Positions 1 through 7,091 of a DNA stretch of 16,512 bases are shown here, piece after piece (position 1 is the first letter of the stretch; each line of letters opens with the position of its first letter). The position numbers and the translations under genes are program-made. Origin of the DNA: Saprospiraceae bacterium (GTDB lineage Bacteria; Bacteroidota; Bacteroidia; Chitinophagales; Saprospiraceae); contig JAHDII010000046.1 of the NCBI GenBank assembly GCA_020630895.1, forward strand, positions 1-16,512, read 5' to 3'. The notes beneath the pieces were generated by a model, which did not search any database, was not told where the DNA came from, and saw nothing but the letters and a program-made list of their open reading frames with translations.

Positions 1-13
1 TGTTTCAGAAACA
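1..13. promoter_or_regulatory. Perfect palindrome, candidate operator of the S24 regulator
   Basis: The first 13 bases read TGTTTC-A-GAAACA, a perfect inverted repeat with 6-bp arms around one central base. It ends 25 nt before the ATG at 39. Lambda-cI/LexA-like regulators bind as dimers to short palindromes of this kind and usually repress their own promoter, so autoregulation is the natural reading. The site touches the window edge, so longer arms or further copies to the left cannot be excluded. No second copy was noticed elsewhere in the window. Confidence 0.5.
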
Positions 14-38
14 ACAAATTATTTAAAACTTTTTGTTT

Positions 39-761
39 ATGGCTGATTTTTCTACAAATATTATCAATCTTCGATTCCGAGAAATATTCAAAGAATTGGA
101 AAAACATAACATTATTAGGGGTAAATCTGATTTAGCAAATAAATTAGATACCTATAATCATGTAATTAATAGTATTCTTAAAGGAAAACGGAATATTACG
201 GTGGATCAATTGCACAAATTGTTTGAAGCATATAATGTGAATGCCAATTATTTGTTTGGTTTAAGTCATCAAAAATTTAGAGAAGGAGGAATATTACAAG
301 GAGCATTAGAAACATTCCCTGTCGAAGACAGGGAATTTGGACAAAATGCCAATATTTTTTTAGTGAGTGATAAAGTAAGAGCAGGTTATGCTATTCAACA
401 TCAACAACCTAATTATTATGATGAGCTACCTAAATTTTCACTGCCCAATATTTCTGGACAAAACTTAATTGCATTTGAAATTGATGGGGATAGTATGATG
501 CCTACAATTACAGATAATGATTTAGTCGTTTGTGAACCTCTAGAAAGAGATACACCTATCTATGATAATCATGTATATGTTATAGTAACAGATGTTTTGG
601 TTGCAAAACGAGTTCAAAAAATTAAAAAAGGAGATCAGGTTCAAGAATTAAGATTGATTTCAGATAATCATCAGGTGTACCAACCTTATAATGTAGCATT
701 GGAAGAAGTAAAACAACTTCTTAAAGTAAAGTGTAGATTAACAAGTTATGCAATTAGTTAA
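39..761 (+). CDS. XRE-family HTH / S24 LexA-like self-cleaving transcriptional regulator
   Basis: This 240-aa protein is a probable DNA-binding repressor with an N-terminal XRE helix-turn-helix (about residues 12-75) and a C-terminal S24 peptidase domain (about 110-240). The catalytic dyad is visible: Ser152 in GDSMMPT and Lys190 in VAKRV. That spacing is close to the Ser119/Lys156 of E. coli LexA. A candidate Ala115-Gly116 scissile bond sits in VRAGYA, about as far ahead of the serine as in LexA. The linker after it is rich in Tyr and Pro, as in many Bacteroidota homologues. The family senses DNA damage or another stress by self-cleavage. It is not LexA itself, because the N-terminal domain is XRE rather than winged-helix. 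I chose the ATG at 39 over a TTG at 33. There is no recognisable Shine-Dalgarno, and no prophage genes lie to its right. Confidence 0.88.
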   Translation: MADFSTNIINLRFREIFKELEKHNIIRGKSDLANKLDTYNHVINSILKGKRNITVDQLHKLFEAYNVNANYLFGLSHQKFREGGILQGALETFPVEDREFGQNANIFLVSDKVRAGYAIQHQQPNYYDELPKFSLPNISGQNLIAFEIDGDSMMPTITDNDLVVCEPLERDTPIYDNHVYVIVTDVLVAKRVQKIKKGDQVQELRLISDNHQVYQPYNVALEEVKQLLKVKCRLTSYAIS

Positions 762-1131
762 GTTCATGCCCAAATAATTCTTGAGCCCTAGGGTCATTAG
801 AAATATATTCTTTAGCTTGTTCCATACTTAATACATCTCTAATAATATGAGATATTAATTTAATAATGAACCTTCCTTGATGTTGAGATTGTTCTAAAGG
901 AGACATCTTATACCATTGTTCATAATAATAACGAGTGATAGCATGAATTTGGTTTTGTTGCTCAATATTTATAGAAGTATAAATATTGAAATACTCAAAA
1001 ACTTTTGCTCCATCAAAAAAATCACTTTCTTTTTGAATAGGAAAATGTTCATCACTTTCTTTTTGCTCATGAACAGGTTTACAATTCATAATTAATAAAA
1101 AGAAAAAAAAGAAAGTGAAAAATTTAGCCAT
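754..1131 (-). CDS. Small putative lipoprotein, unknown function
   Basis: This 125-aa protein is not recognised. It starts with a very hydrophobic, Phe-rich leader (six Phe among residues 4-11) ending at Cys17 in LIMNC. That resembles a lipoprotein signal but is a poor lipobox. The rest is hydrophilic and mostly helical-looking, with many Gln, Glu and His residues. The pentapeptide QKESD occurs twice ten residues apart (about 24-28 and 34-38), encoded by identical 15-bp repeats. Its last codons overlap the 3' end of the S24 regulator by 8 nt in convergent orientation. It is transcribed divergently from the ThuA-like gene at 1274. A real gene is likely given its length, leader and position, but the function is open. 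Confidence 0.62.
   Translation of the reverse strand: MAKFFTFFFFFLLIMNCKPVHEQKESDEHFPIQKESDFFDGAKVFEYFNIYTSINIEQQNQIHAITRYYYEQWYKMSPLEQSQHQGRFIIKLISHIIRDVLSMEQAKEYISNDPRAQELFGHELN
1021..1065. repeat. Two 15-bp direct repeats, 30-bp period
   Basis: The sequence ATCACTTTCTTTTTG occurs at 1021-1035 and again, identically, at 1051-1065. The period is exactly 30 bp (ten codons), so both copies code for the same QKESD peptide of the small lipoprotein. This looks like the remnant of a short in-frame tandem duplication in the linker after the lipidated cysteine. Confidence 0.7.
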
Positions 1132-1160
1132 TGTGGTAAAGATTTTGCTTTTAAAAGTAA

Positions 1161-1192
1161 CAATAATGATAATATTTTGTTAATCATTATTG
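1161..1192. promoter_or_regulatory. Inverted repeat between divergent genes
   Basis: The arms CAATAATGAT (1161-1170) and ATCATTATTG (1183-1192) are perfectly complementary across a 12-nt A/T spacer. The repeat lies in the 142-bp divergent region between the small lipoprotein (start 1131) and the ThuA-like gene (start 1274). It is 30 nt upstream of the first and 81 nt upstream of the second, so it could be an operator. It lacks a GC core and a T-tract, which argues against a terminator. In DNA this A/T-rich, chance is a serious alternative. Confidence 0.3.
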
Positions 1193-1273
1193 GATTCTAA
1201 AGAAAATAAATAACAAATTGCGTTATATTGTTTAGATAACATCATACTAGATAATGTAATTTAAAAGAAAACG

Positions 1274-2551
1274 ATGAAAAAATTTATTACAATATTATTT
1301 TTAATAATAGGAATATATTCTACAACTTCTGCAGCATATATGATCTTGCCAATGGATGATTCTCAAAAAAATCATTTAAAAGCTTATGGAGTAGCTTATT
1401 GGATATTAGAAAAAGAAGTAGAAGCATGGTGGCTTTTAAATTATCAAGGTGGAAGTTTTGCTTTTCAACATAATCCTTTATTCGAAAAATTATGTAAAAA
1501 AAGAGATGTAAGTTTTAAAGTTATTCCAGATGCTCAGTTTAATAAAATTTTAGGAGATATTGGTTCCGCTGAAGTGAATCAAGAAGCTATGAAATTAGAG
1601 AAGGCTCCTAAAATCGCTGTTTATACACCTCAAGAAAATGCAAAAGGAGAAAAAATTCAACCATGGGATGATGCTGTAACTATGGTATTAACTTATGCTG
1701 AAATTCCTTATGATATTGTATATGATACTGAAGTAATGGGCGATCAATTGGCTAAATATGATTGGCTACACTTACATCATGAAGATTTTACAGGACAATA
1801 TGGTCGGTTTTATAGAAGTTATCATACTTATGCTTGGTACAGAGATAACCAACGTAAAATGGAAGAACTTGCCCAGAAATTAGGATATAAAAAAGTATCT
1901 CAGCTTAAATTAGGAGTGGTTAAAAAAATCGAAGAATTTGTAGTTGGCGGTGGATTTATGTTTGCGATGTGTTCTGCTACGGATACTTATGATATTGCTC
2001 TAGCAGCCAATGGAGTAGATATTTGTGCTAAAATGTATGATGGAGATCCTGTAGATCCTAAAGCTCAAAGTAAGTTGAATTATGATAATACTTTTGCTTT
2101 CAAAGATTTTGAATTGATGAAAGATCCTTTAGTATATGAATATTCAACTATTGATAATAGTCTAAATAGAAAAGTATCTCCAGAAATAGATTATTTTACT
2201 TTATTCGATTTTTCTGCAAAATGGGATCCTGTCCCAACCATGCTAACTCAAAATCATACAAGAACAGTCAAAGGATTTATGGGACAAACTACTGCCTTTC
2301 TAAAAAAGCATATCAAGTCGGATGTACTCATTATGGGAGAGAATAAACCTGCTAGAGAGGCTAGATATATACACGGTACAAAAGGAAAAGGGTTTTTTAC
2401 TTTTTATGGAGGTCATGATCCAGAAGATTACCGACACTATGTATATGATCCTGAAACAGATTTAAGTCTTCATCCTAATTCTCCAGGATATCGATTAATA
2501 TTAAATAATGTATTATTTCCTGCTGCTAAGAAAAAGAAACGAAAGACATAA
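1274..2551 (+). CDS. Secreted GATase1/ThuA-like protein (often labelled 'asparagine synthetase B' in Bacteroidota)
   Basis: This 425-aa exported protein has a signal peptide (about residues 1-21, hydrophobic core then STTSAA) and begins the mature part with YMILPMDD. From memory, Bacteroidota proteins starting this way carry the automatic name asparagine synthetase B. I see neither the N-terminal Cys nucleophile of an Ntn glutaminase nor the SGGxDS ATP loop that AsnB needs. The Gly-rich stretch GGGFMFAMCSATD (Cys233) resembles the nucleophile elbow of class I amidotransferase folds. GGHDPED (His381, Glu384) near the C-terminus resembles the GHDPE signature of ThuA-like proteins. The tail is basic (KKKKRK). 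The substrate is unknown. It sits alone, ends in a strong terminator, and has no clear consensus promoter, although the upstream region is very A/T rich. Confidence 0.72.
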   Translation: MKKFITILFLIIGIYSTTSAAYMILPMDDSQKNHLKAYGVAYWILEKEVEAWWLLNYQGGSFAFQHNPLFEKLCKKRDVSFKVIPDAQFNKILGDIGSAEVNQEAMKLEKAPKIAVYTPQENAKGEKIQPWDDAVTMVLTYAEIPYDIVYDTEVMGDQLAKYDWLHLHHEDFTGQYGRFYRSYHTYAWYRDNQRKMEELAQKLGYKKVSQLKLGVVKKIEEFVVGGGFMFAMCSATDTYDIALAANGVDICAKMYDGDPVDPKAQSKLNYDNTFAFKDFELMKDPLVYEYSTIDNSLNRKVSPEIDYFTLFDFSAKWDPVPTMLTQNHTRTVKGFMGQTTAFLKKHIKSDVLIMGENKPAREARYIHGTKGKGFFTFYGGHDPEDYRHYVYDPETDLSLHPNSPGYRLILNNVLFPAAKKKKRKT

Positions 2552-2577
2552 TTTCTACTTATAGAATTTTTAGGTAT

Positions 2578-2618
2578 AAAAATCCCAAAGTAAATACATA
2601 TTTACTTTGGGATTTTTT
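2578..2618 (+). terminator. Strong intrinsic terminator after the ThuA-like gene
   Basis: A perfect 18-bp stem (arms 2578-2595 and 2600-2617) with a 4-nt loop carries CCC/GGG in its middle. An A-tract precedes it and a T-tract ends it. It starts 27 nt after the stop codon at 2551. The A-tract would let it also stop transcription from the right, but no leftward gene lies there. Confidence 0.9.
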
Positions 2619-2758
2619 AATATAAAGAACTTCTTTATTTTTTTTAATAATTGATAATGAGATAAATATAGTAAATTTAGTTTTGTGTTTTTTGAAATGA
2701 ATTCAGTATAACTTAAAAATCTTTACTCTATACTCTTTAGTAGTATAATATGAATCAT

Positions 2759-2766
2759 TACATTTG
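2759..2766 (+). promoter_or_regulatory. Candidate Bacteroidota -7 box for the dehydrogenase
   Basis: TACATTTG matches TAnnTTTG exactly and lies 17 nt before the ATG at 2784, implying a very short leader. No good TTTG or TTG -33 box sits 19-20 bp upstream (only CTTTAG near 2735), so this is a moderate call. Confidence 0.4.
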
Positions 2767-2783
2767 TTCTAAAATTTTAGAAT

Positions 2784-4013
2784 ATGGAAGAATTATTAAA
2801 AAAATATAAGAATAAAAAACCTGAAATTGTATTTGAATGGAATGATGAAGAAACAGGTGCAAGTGGTTGGGTAGTTATCAATTCTTTAAGAAATGGTGCT
2901 GCTGGAGGAGGAACTAGAATGAGATTAGGATTAAATAAAGAAGAAGTAGTTTCACTTGCTAAAGTAATGGAAATTAAGTTTTCTGTTTGTGGACCTTCAA
3001 TTGGAGGAGCAAAATCGGGAATTAATTTTGATCCTAATGATCCTAGAAGAGAAAGAGTATTAGAAAAATGGTATTCTGCTGTTTATCCTCTTCTTAAAAA
3101 TTATTATGGTACAGGGGGAGATATGAATGTTGATGAAATTAAAGATGTAATACCTATTACTGAAGAATTGGGGCTTTGGCATCCACAAGAAGGAATTGTT
3201 AATGGACATTTTCATTTAAATGAAGGACAAAAAATTGGGGTAGTTGGACAATTACGTCAAGGTTGTTCTAAAATTGTGGAAGATCCTCAATTTGTTCCTG
3301 ATGGATCAAGAGAATATGCAGTGGCAGATAAGATTACAGGCTATGGCGTCGCTGAATCAGTAAAACATTATTATGATATTTTTAGAAATAGTAATCTTGA
3401 AGGGAAAACAGCCATTATTCAAGGATGGGGAAATGTTGCATCTGCTGCAGCTGTATATTTAGCGTATTATGGTGTGAAAATAGTAGGAATTATTGATAAA
3501 AATGGAGGGCTTGTTAGTGAGAATGGATTTTCTTTTGAAGAAATAAAACAATTATTTATTGAGAAAAAAGGAAACAAATTAAATGCACCTTCGTTAATGT
3601 CTTTTAATGAAGTGAATGAAAAGATTTGGAAATTAGGAGCAGATATTTTTATTCCAGGGGCAGCATCTAAGCTTGTTACTCGTTCTCAAGTAGATAGTTT
3701 AATTGAAGGAGGTTTAGAAGTTCTTTCTGCTGGAGCCAATGTTCCTTTTGTTGATGATCAAATATTTTTTGGACCAACAGCTCATTATGCAGATACACAA
3801 TTTAGTATTATACCTGATTTTATAGCTAATTGTGGGATGGCTAGAGTTTTTGCTTATTTTATGCAACCAGATGTTCCAATGACAGATCAAGCAATCTTTT
3901 CTGATGTTTCAAATACTATTAAAGAAGCATTGCTTCAAGTATATAAAGAAAACCCTCAATTAACAAATATTTCTACTAAGGCTTTAGAAATCGCTTTGAG
4001 GAAATTATTGTGA
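2784..4013 (+). CDS. Glu/Leu/Phe/Val dehydrogenase family amino-acid dehydrogenase
   Basis: This 409-aa cytoplasmic enzyme should interconvert an L-amino acid and its 2-oxo acid with NAD(P). The N-terminal dimerisation/substrate domain contains AAGGGTRMR (about 39-47), Lys65 in MEIKFSVCG, the catalytic-type Lys77 in GGAKSG, and Asp113 in TGGDMN. The Lys77-Asp113 spacing (36) is close to that of leucine dehydrogenase (Lys80/Asp115). The Rossmann domain begins around 205, with QGWGNVAS (Gly214, Gly216) and an acid, Asp238, at the end of the second strand, which favours NAD over NADP. SAGANVPF near 320 corresponds to the family's EGAN/GAN motif. Residues about 130-183 form an extra segment between the two domains. 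Oddities are Ser78 where GGAKGG is usual and Ala219 where the third glycine of the dinucleotide loop is usual. The substrate cannot be assigned from sequence. I see no clear terminator before ompA. Confidence 0.87.
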   Translation: MEELLKKYKNKKPEIVFEWNDEETGASGWVVINSLRNGAAGGGTRMRLGLNKEEVVSLAKVMEIKFSVCGPSIGGAKSGINFDPNDPRRERVLEKWYSAVYPLLKNYYGTGGDMNVDEIKDVIPITEELGLWHPQEGIVNGHFHLNEGQKIGVVGQLRQGCSKIVEDPQFVPDGSREYAVADKITGYGVAESVKHYYDIFRNSNLEGKTAIIQGWGNVASAAAVYLAYYGVKIVGIIDKNGGLVSENGFSFEEIKQLFIEKKGNKLNAPSLMSFNEVNEKIWKLGADIFIPGAASKLVTRSQVDSLIEGGLEVLSAGANVPFVDDQIFFGPTAHYADTQFSIIPDFIANCGMARVFAYFMQPDVPMTDQAIFSDVSNTIKEALLQVYKENPQLTNISTKALEIALRKLL

Positions 4014-4079
4014 TATTTTGCGTTTTTTAACAAAAAGTGAAAAACTTTAGTAAAATAAATCAAAAAAAAGAGAAAAATA

Positions 4080-4110
4080 TTTGTATCAATCAAAAAAAAC
4101 AATAGATTTG
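4080..4110 (+). promoter_or_regulatory. Consensus Bacteroidota promoter of the OmpA gene
   Basis: TTTG at 4080-4083, a 19-bp spacer and TAGATTTG at 4103-4110 match the primary-sigma promoter of Bacteroidota at every consensus base. Transcription would start near 4117, leaving a leader of about 60 nt before the ATG at 4179. A-tracts sit just upstream and inside the spacer. This is the best promoter in the window, as expected for an abundant outer-membrane protein. Confidence 0.8.
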
Positions 4111-4178
4111 TACCTCAATTGAAATAATTTTGAAATTTAGAAACACCTTATTTATTAATCATTCAAAGGTAAAACCCT

Positions 4179-5984
4179 ATGACGAAGAAAATTAATACGT
4201 TGTTGGTTATGCTTTTTTGTGCTACATTCGTGATAGCACAAAGTAGTTTAGATATACCATCTTATGAAGGAGCCTCTGAAGGCTTCCAAGACGAGGAAAA
4301 AGAAAGCTCAGAAGAAAGCTACTTTCCTCCAAAGCCTAAACATGGAACTGAAATAGGTTTAAGTTTAGGTCATGCTTTTATACATAGTGATGTTTACTCA
4401 CGCCCAGGTTGGGGAGTTGGACTTCATGTAAGAAGAGCAATTAATTATACTATTTCTTGGCGTATCCAAGGAGTTTATGCAAATGCATTTACTCTTGAAG
4501 ATAGATTTGCAAGAATGGGGTATAATACATCAGATGATGACGAAGGATCTGGTATTCAATTGCCTCAGGCAACTTATGAATCCATAGGTTATCAACATAA
4601 CTCTGAATTTTACAGAAACTCAAAAACTACATTAGGTTGGGGATCTTTCCATTTCATTGCAAACATGACAAATATTCTTTTCCATAAGAAAAATCATAAA
4701 TGGAATGTATATGTATTTGCAGGCCCTACGATGTTATATTATAAATCTAAGTATAATCTTTTAAATGGTAATGATACTTATGGTTTAGATAGATATGGTA
4801 ATCCTGGAATGTTTGTTCAATATCCAAATGAACCTAATAATAATGAGTTTTTTAATAGAGCATATCTTAAAGATATTAAATCTTACCTAGATAAGACTTA
4901 CGAAACAGAAGCTGTTTATGGTAATGGTAATCCAGATGATACAGGTGTACCTGGTTATCAAGATTTCAATCTTTTGGGAAGAACTAATTTTGCTTTAATG
5001 CCTTCTTTAGATTGGGGTGCAGGAGTTTCTCGTAAAATAGGTGATAGATTAAATATCGCTATTGAGCATCAAGCAATGATTAGTTTAAATGATGATATAG
5101 AAGGATATGTTGCAGGTCGTAACGTAGATGTTCCTCACTATACCAATCTTAAAATTAACTTCAACTTGATGAAGAAAGATGCTGTTGAGCCTCTTTATTG
5201 GGTAAATCCATTAGATCCTTCAATGAAGAAAATGGCTGAAATCGAAGATAGATTATTTGAGCCTAAAGATGATGATGGTGATGGAGTCTTAAATGAATTA
5301 GATGAAGAGCCAGACACTCCTGAAGGTTGTCCAGTTGATACAAAAGGTCGTCAATTAGATAGTGATGGTGACGGTGTAAACGATTGTGATGATGAAGAAC
5401 CATATACTCCTTTCGATTTAATCAGTACAGTTGATCCTAAAACAGGTGTTGCTCCTCCAGTAGAAGTTTGCGAATCTTGTTTAACTAAAGAGGATGTAAT
5501 TGCTATTGGTCAAGGAGAGAAATGGCACATCAAGCCAACTCCTACACCTTATGATCCAGGTTGTAATGATTGGTTCTTACCAATGATTCACTTTGACTTA
5601 AACAAATATAACTTAAAGCCTGAGGCTAAAGCTCAATTACACCACATCGCTCGTGTAATGAAGCAATGTCCTGAGATTTGTGTTGTTGCTGTTGGTCATA
5701 CTGATAGATTAAATAACAATGCTTATAATCAGAAGTTATCTTATAATCGTGCTAAAACAGCAGTTGATTATTTAACACAAGTTTATGGAATTTCTCCTAG
5801 CCGCTTAATCGTGAATTATGGTGGTGAAGAAACTCCTCTTGTAGATACGAATTCTTCTTCTTATATCAATCGTCGTGTTGAATTTAGACTTTGTAATGGA
5901 GAAGGAAACATGGGTAGCCCTGATGGTTCTACTGGAACTACTGGTGGATATAACACAAGCGGTTCTGCTCCTGTTAAGTATTAA
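4179..5984 (+). CDS. OmpA-family outer-membrane protein with TSP3 calcium repeats
   Basis: This 601-aa protein should link the outer membrane to peptidoglycan. It has a signal peptide (about 1-20, ending FVIAQ) and a very acidic, Ser-rich stretch (about 28-47). An outer-membrane barrel-like region (about 55-335) has alternating aromatic strands and long polar loops. Two thrombospondin type 3-like calcium motifs follow (DDDGDGV and DSDGDGV, about 363-405). After a short Cys-containing linker comes a C-terminal OmpA domain (about 467-575). The peptidoglycan-binding pair is intact: Asp509 in GHTDR and Arg524 in NRAK, 15 residues apart as in E. coli OmpA (Asp271/Arg286). The tail is Gly/Ser/Thr rich. 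A weak AAAGG (4165-4169) precedes the start. It is monocistronic, with its own promoter and terminator. Confidence 0.93.
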   Translation: MTKKINTLLVMLFCATFVIAQSSLDIPSYEGASEGFQDEEKESSEESYFPPKPKHGTEIGLSLGHAFIHSDVYSRPGWGVGLHVRRAINYTISWRIQGVYANAFTLEDRFARMGYNTSDDDEGSGIQLPQATYESIGYQHNSEFYRNSKTTLGWGSFHFIANMTNILFHKKNHKWNVYVFAGPTMLYYKSKYNLLNGNDTYGLDRYGNPGMFVQYPNEPNNNEFFNRAYLKDIKSYLDKTYETEAVYGNGNPDDTGVPGYQDFNLLGRTNFALMPSLDWGAGVSRKIGDRLNIAIEHQAMISLNDDIEGYVAGRNVDVPHYTNLKINFNLMKKDAVEPLYWVNPLDPSMKKMAEIEDRLFEPKDDDGDGVLNELDEEPDTPEGCPVDTKGRQLDSDGDGVNDCDDEEPYTPFDLISTVDPKTGVAPPVEVCESCLTKEDVIAIGQGEKWHIKPTPTPYDPGCNDWFLPMIHFDLNKYNLKPEAKAQLHHIARVMKQCPEICVVAVGHTDRLNNNAYNQKLSYNRAKTAVDYLTQVYGISPSRLIVNYGGEETPLVDTNSSSYINRRVEFRLCNGEGNMGSPDGSTGTTGGYNTSGSAPVKY

Positions 5985-6003
5985 TATTTATTAAATACTT
6001 TTA

Positions 6004-6041
6004 AAAAAATCCCTTTCGAAATTTTTCGAAAGGGATTTTTT
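6004..6041. terminator. Bidirectional terminator between converging transcripts
   Basis: Perfect 18-bp arms (6004-6021 and 6024-6041) flank a 2-nt centre, so the real loop is about 4 nt. The stem core is TCCCTTTCG, with an A-tract on the left and a T-tract on the right. Read from either strand it is a hairpin followed by a U-run. It therefore ends both ompA (stop 5984) and the leftward anmK-SDR operon (stop 6073). Confidence 0.92.
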
Positions 6042-6072
6042 ATTTCCATAAACTTATATTAATCTTCTTGTT

Positions 6073-7089
6073 TTAAAAATGAAGAACTTTTAAGCTTTTA
6101 CTTTTTTGATAGTCTAAAAAGAATTGGCAGGTTTCTTCTATTGTTTGTTCTAAAGAATAGTAATTCATATCTAATTTATCAATTGATTTTTGATTAGAAT
6201 AAGAATATTGTAAAGAAGATAGTTTAGCTGTTTCCTTTGTAATTAAAGGACTTGTTCTTTGAAGCAATCCCTTAATTTTTGCGAGTCTCCAAGAAATATG
6301 TTGAATGACTGGACTTACTTTTATGTGTGGTTTTGGAAGACTGAACTCAAGAGCTATATGATTGAAAAAATCTTGATATTTTGCATTTGTGCCATTAATA
6401 ATATACCTTTCTCCATTCTCTTTTGATACAGCAACTTTTAGCATTGCACTTGCAACATCTCTCACATCAACAAAACCAGTAGCTCCTGTAGGGTAAAATT
6501 TGAGTCCACTATATACTTGAGAAAATAATTTACAACTTCCACTATTCCAAAAACCACTTCCTATAATAACAGAAGGATTTATTATTCCTATATTTAATCC
6601 TTCAGCATGTCCTCTCCATACTTCTAGCTCTGATAAAAATTTACTTTTCGCATAAGCAGTGTTGAGCTTGCTTTCTTGCCATTTAGTATTTTCTGTAATG
6701 AGTGTATTATTGTTTTCAGGGCGACCAATAGCAGCAATAGAACTAGTATGAATTAATTTTTTAGTTGAATGATATAAGCAAGAATTGACAATATTACTTG
6801 TTCCTTCTACATTTATTTCTAACATCTTTCGGATGTCTTTAGGAGCAAAAGATACAATCGCAGCACAATGAAATACCCAATCTATATTTTTTATTTCCTT
6901 ATCAAGAAATGAACTATCCCTAATATCTCCAATAACCCATTCTACTTTATCTTCAATATCTTTGATAAGTTCAAGAGAGCTATTTTCTCTTTTTATCGCT
7001 TTAACATTGTATCCTTGTTTTATGAGTAATCGGATGAGATACGATCCTAAAAAACCATTTCCTCCTGTTATAAATACTTTTTTTTTCAT
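6073..7089 (-). CDS. NAD(P)-dependent extended short-chain dehydrogenase/epimerase
   Basis: This 338-aa cytoplasmic oxidoreductase belongs to the extended SDR group, nearest in look to dihydroflavonol-4-reductase / NAD-dependent epimerase-dehydratase proteins. The dinucleotide loop is TGGNGFLG (8-15), with a further Asp at GDIRD (55-58). The strand-4 motif HCAA is at 74-77. The catalytic set is Ser116/Ser117 in HTSS, Tyr146 and Lys150 in YAKSK. The C-terminal substrate region (about 170-330) shows FVDVRDVA, typical of the family, but no substrate-specific signature that I recognise. It starts 2 nt after the anmK stop and is probably translated from the same mRNA. A role in sugar or lipid envelope chemistry would fit that pairing but is only inference. 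Confidence 0.88.
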   Translation of the reverse strand: MKKKVFITGGNGFLGSYLIRLLIKQGYNVKAIKRENSSLELIKDIEDKVEWVIGDIRDSSFLDKEIKNIDWVFHCAAIVSFAPKDIRKMLEINVEGTSNIVNSCLYHSTKKLIHTSSIAAIGRPENNNTLITENTKWQESKLNTAYAKSKFLSELEVWRGHAEGLNIGIINPSVIIGSGFWNSGSCKLFSQVYSGLKFYPTGATGFVDVRDVASAMLKVAVSKENGERYIINGTNAKYQDFFNHIALEFSLPKPHIKVSPVIQHISWRLAKIKGLLQRTSPLITKETAKLSSLQYSYSNQKSIDKLDMNYYSLEQTIEETCQFFLDYQKSKSLKVLHF

Positions 7090-7091
7090 GA

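Noticed and set aside
39..761. Calling the S24 regulator LexA, or taking it as proof of a prophage
   Set aside because: The N-terminal domain is XRE rather than the LexA winged helix, and no phage genes are seen in the window. S24 regulators are also common chromosomal genes.
1274..2551. Calling this gene asparagine synthetase B
   Set aside because: It has a signal peptide, no N-terminal catalytic Cys and no SGGxDS ATP loop; the name appears to be an inherited database label.
4059..4100. Two AATCAAAAAAAA copies 30 bp apart around the ompA promoter
   Set aside because: A-tract phasing near a promoter is plausible, but simple A-rich repeats are expected here by chance, so it is not listed as a separate element.
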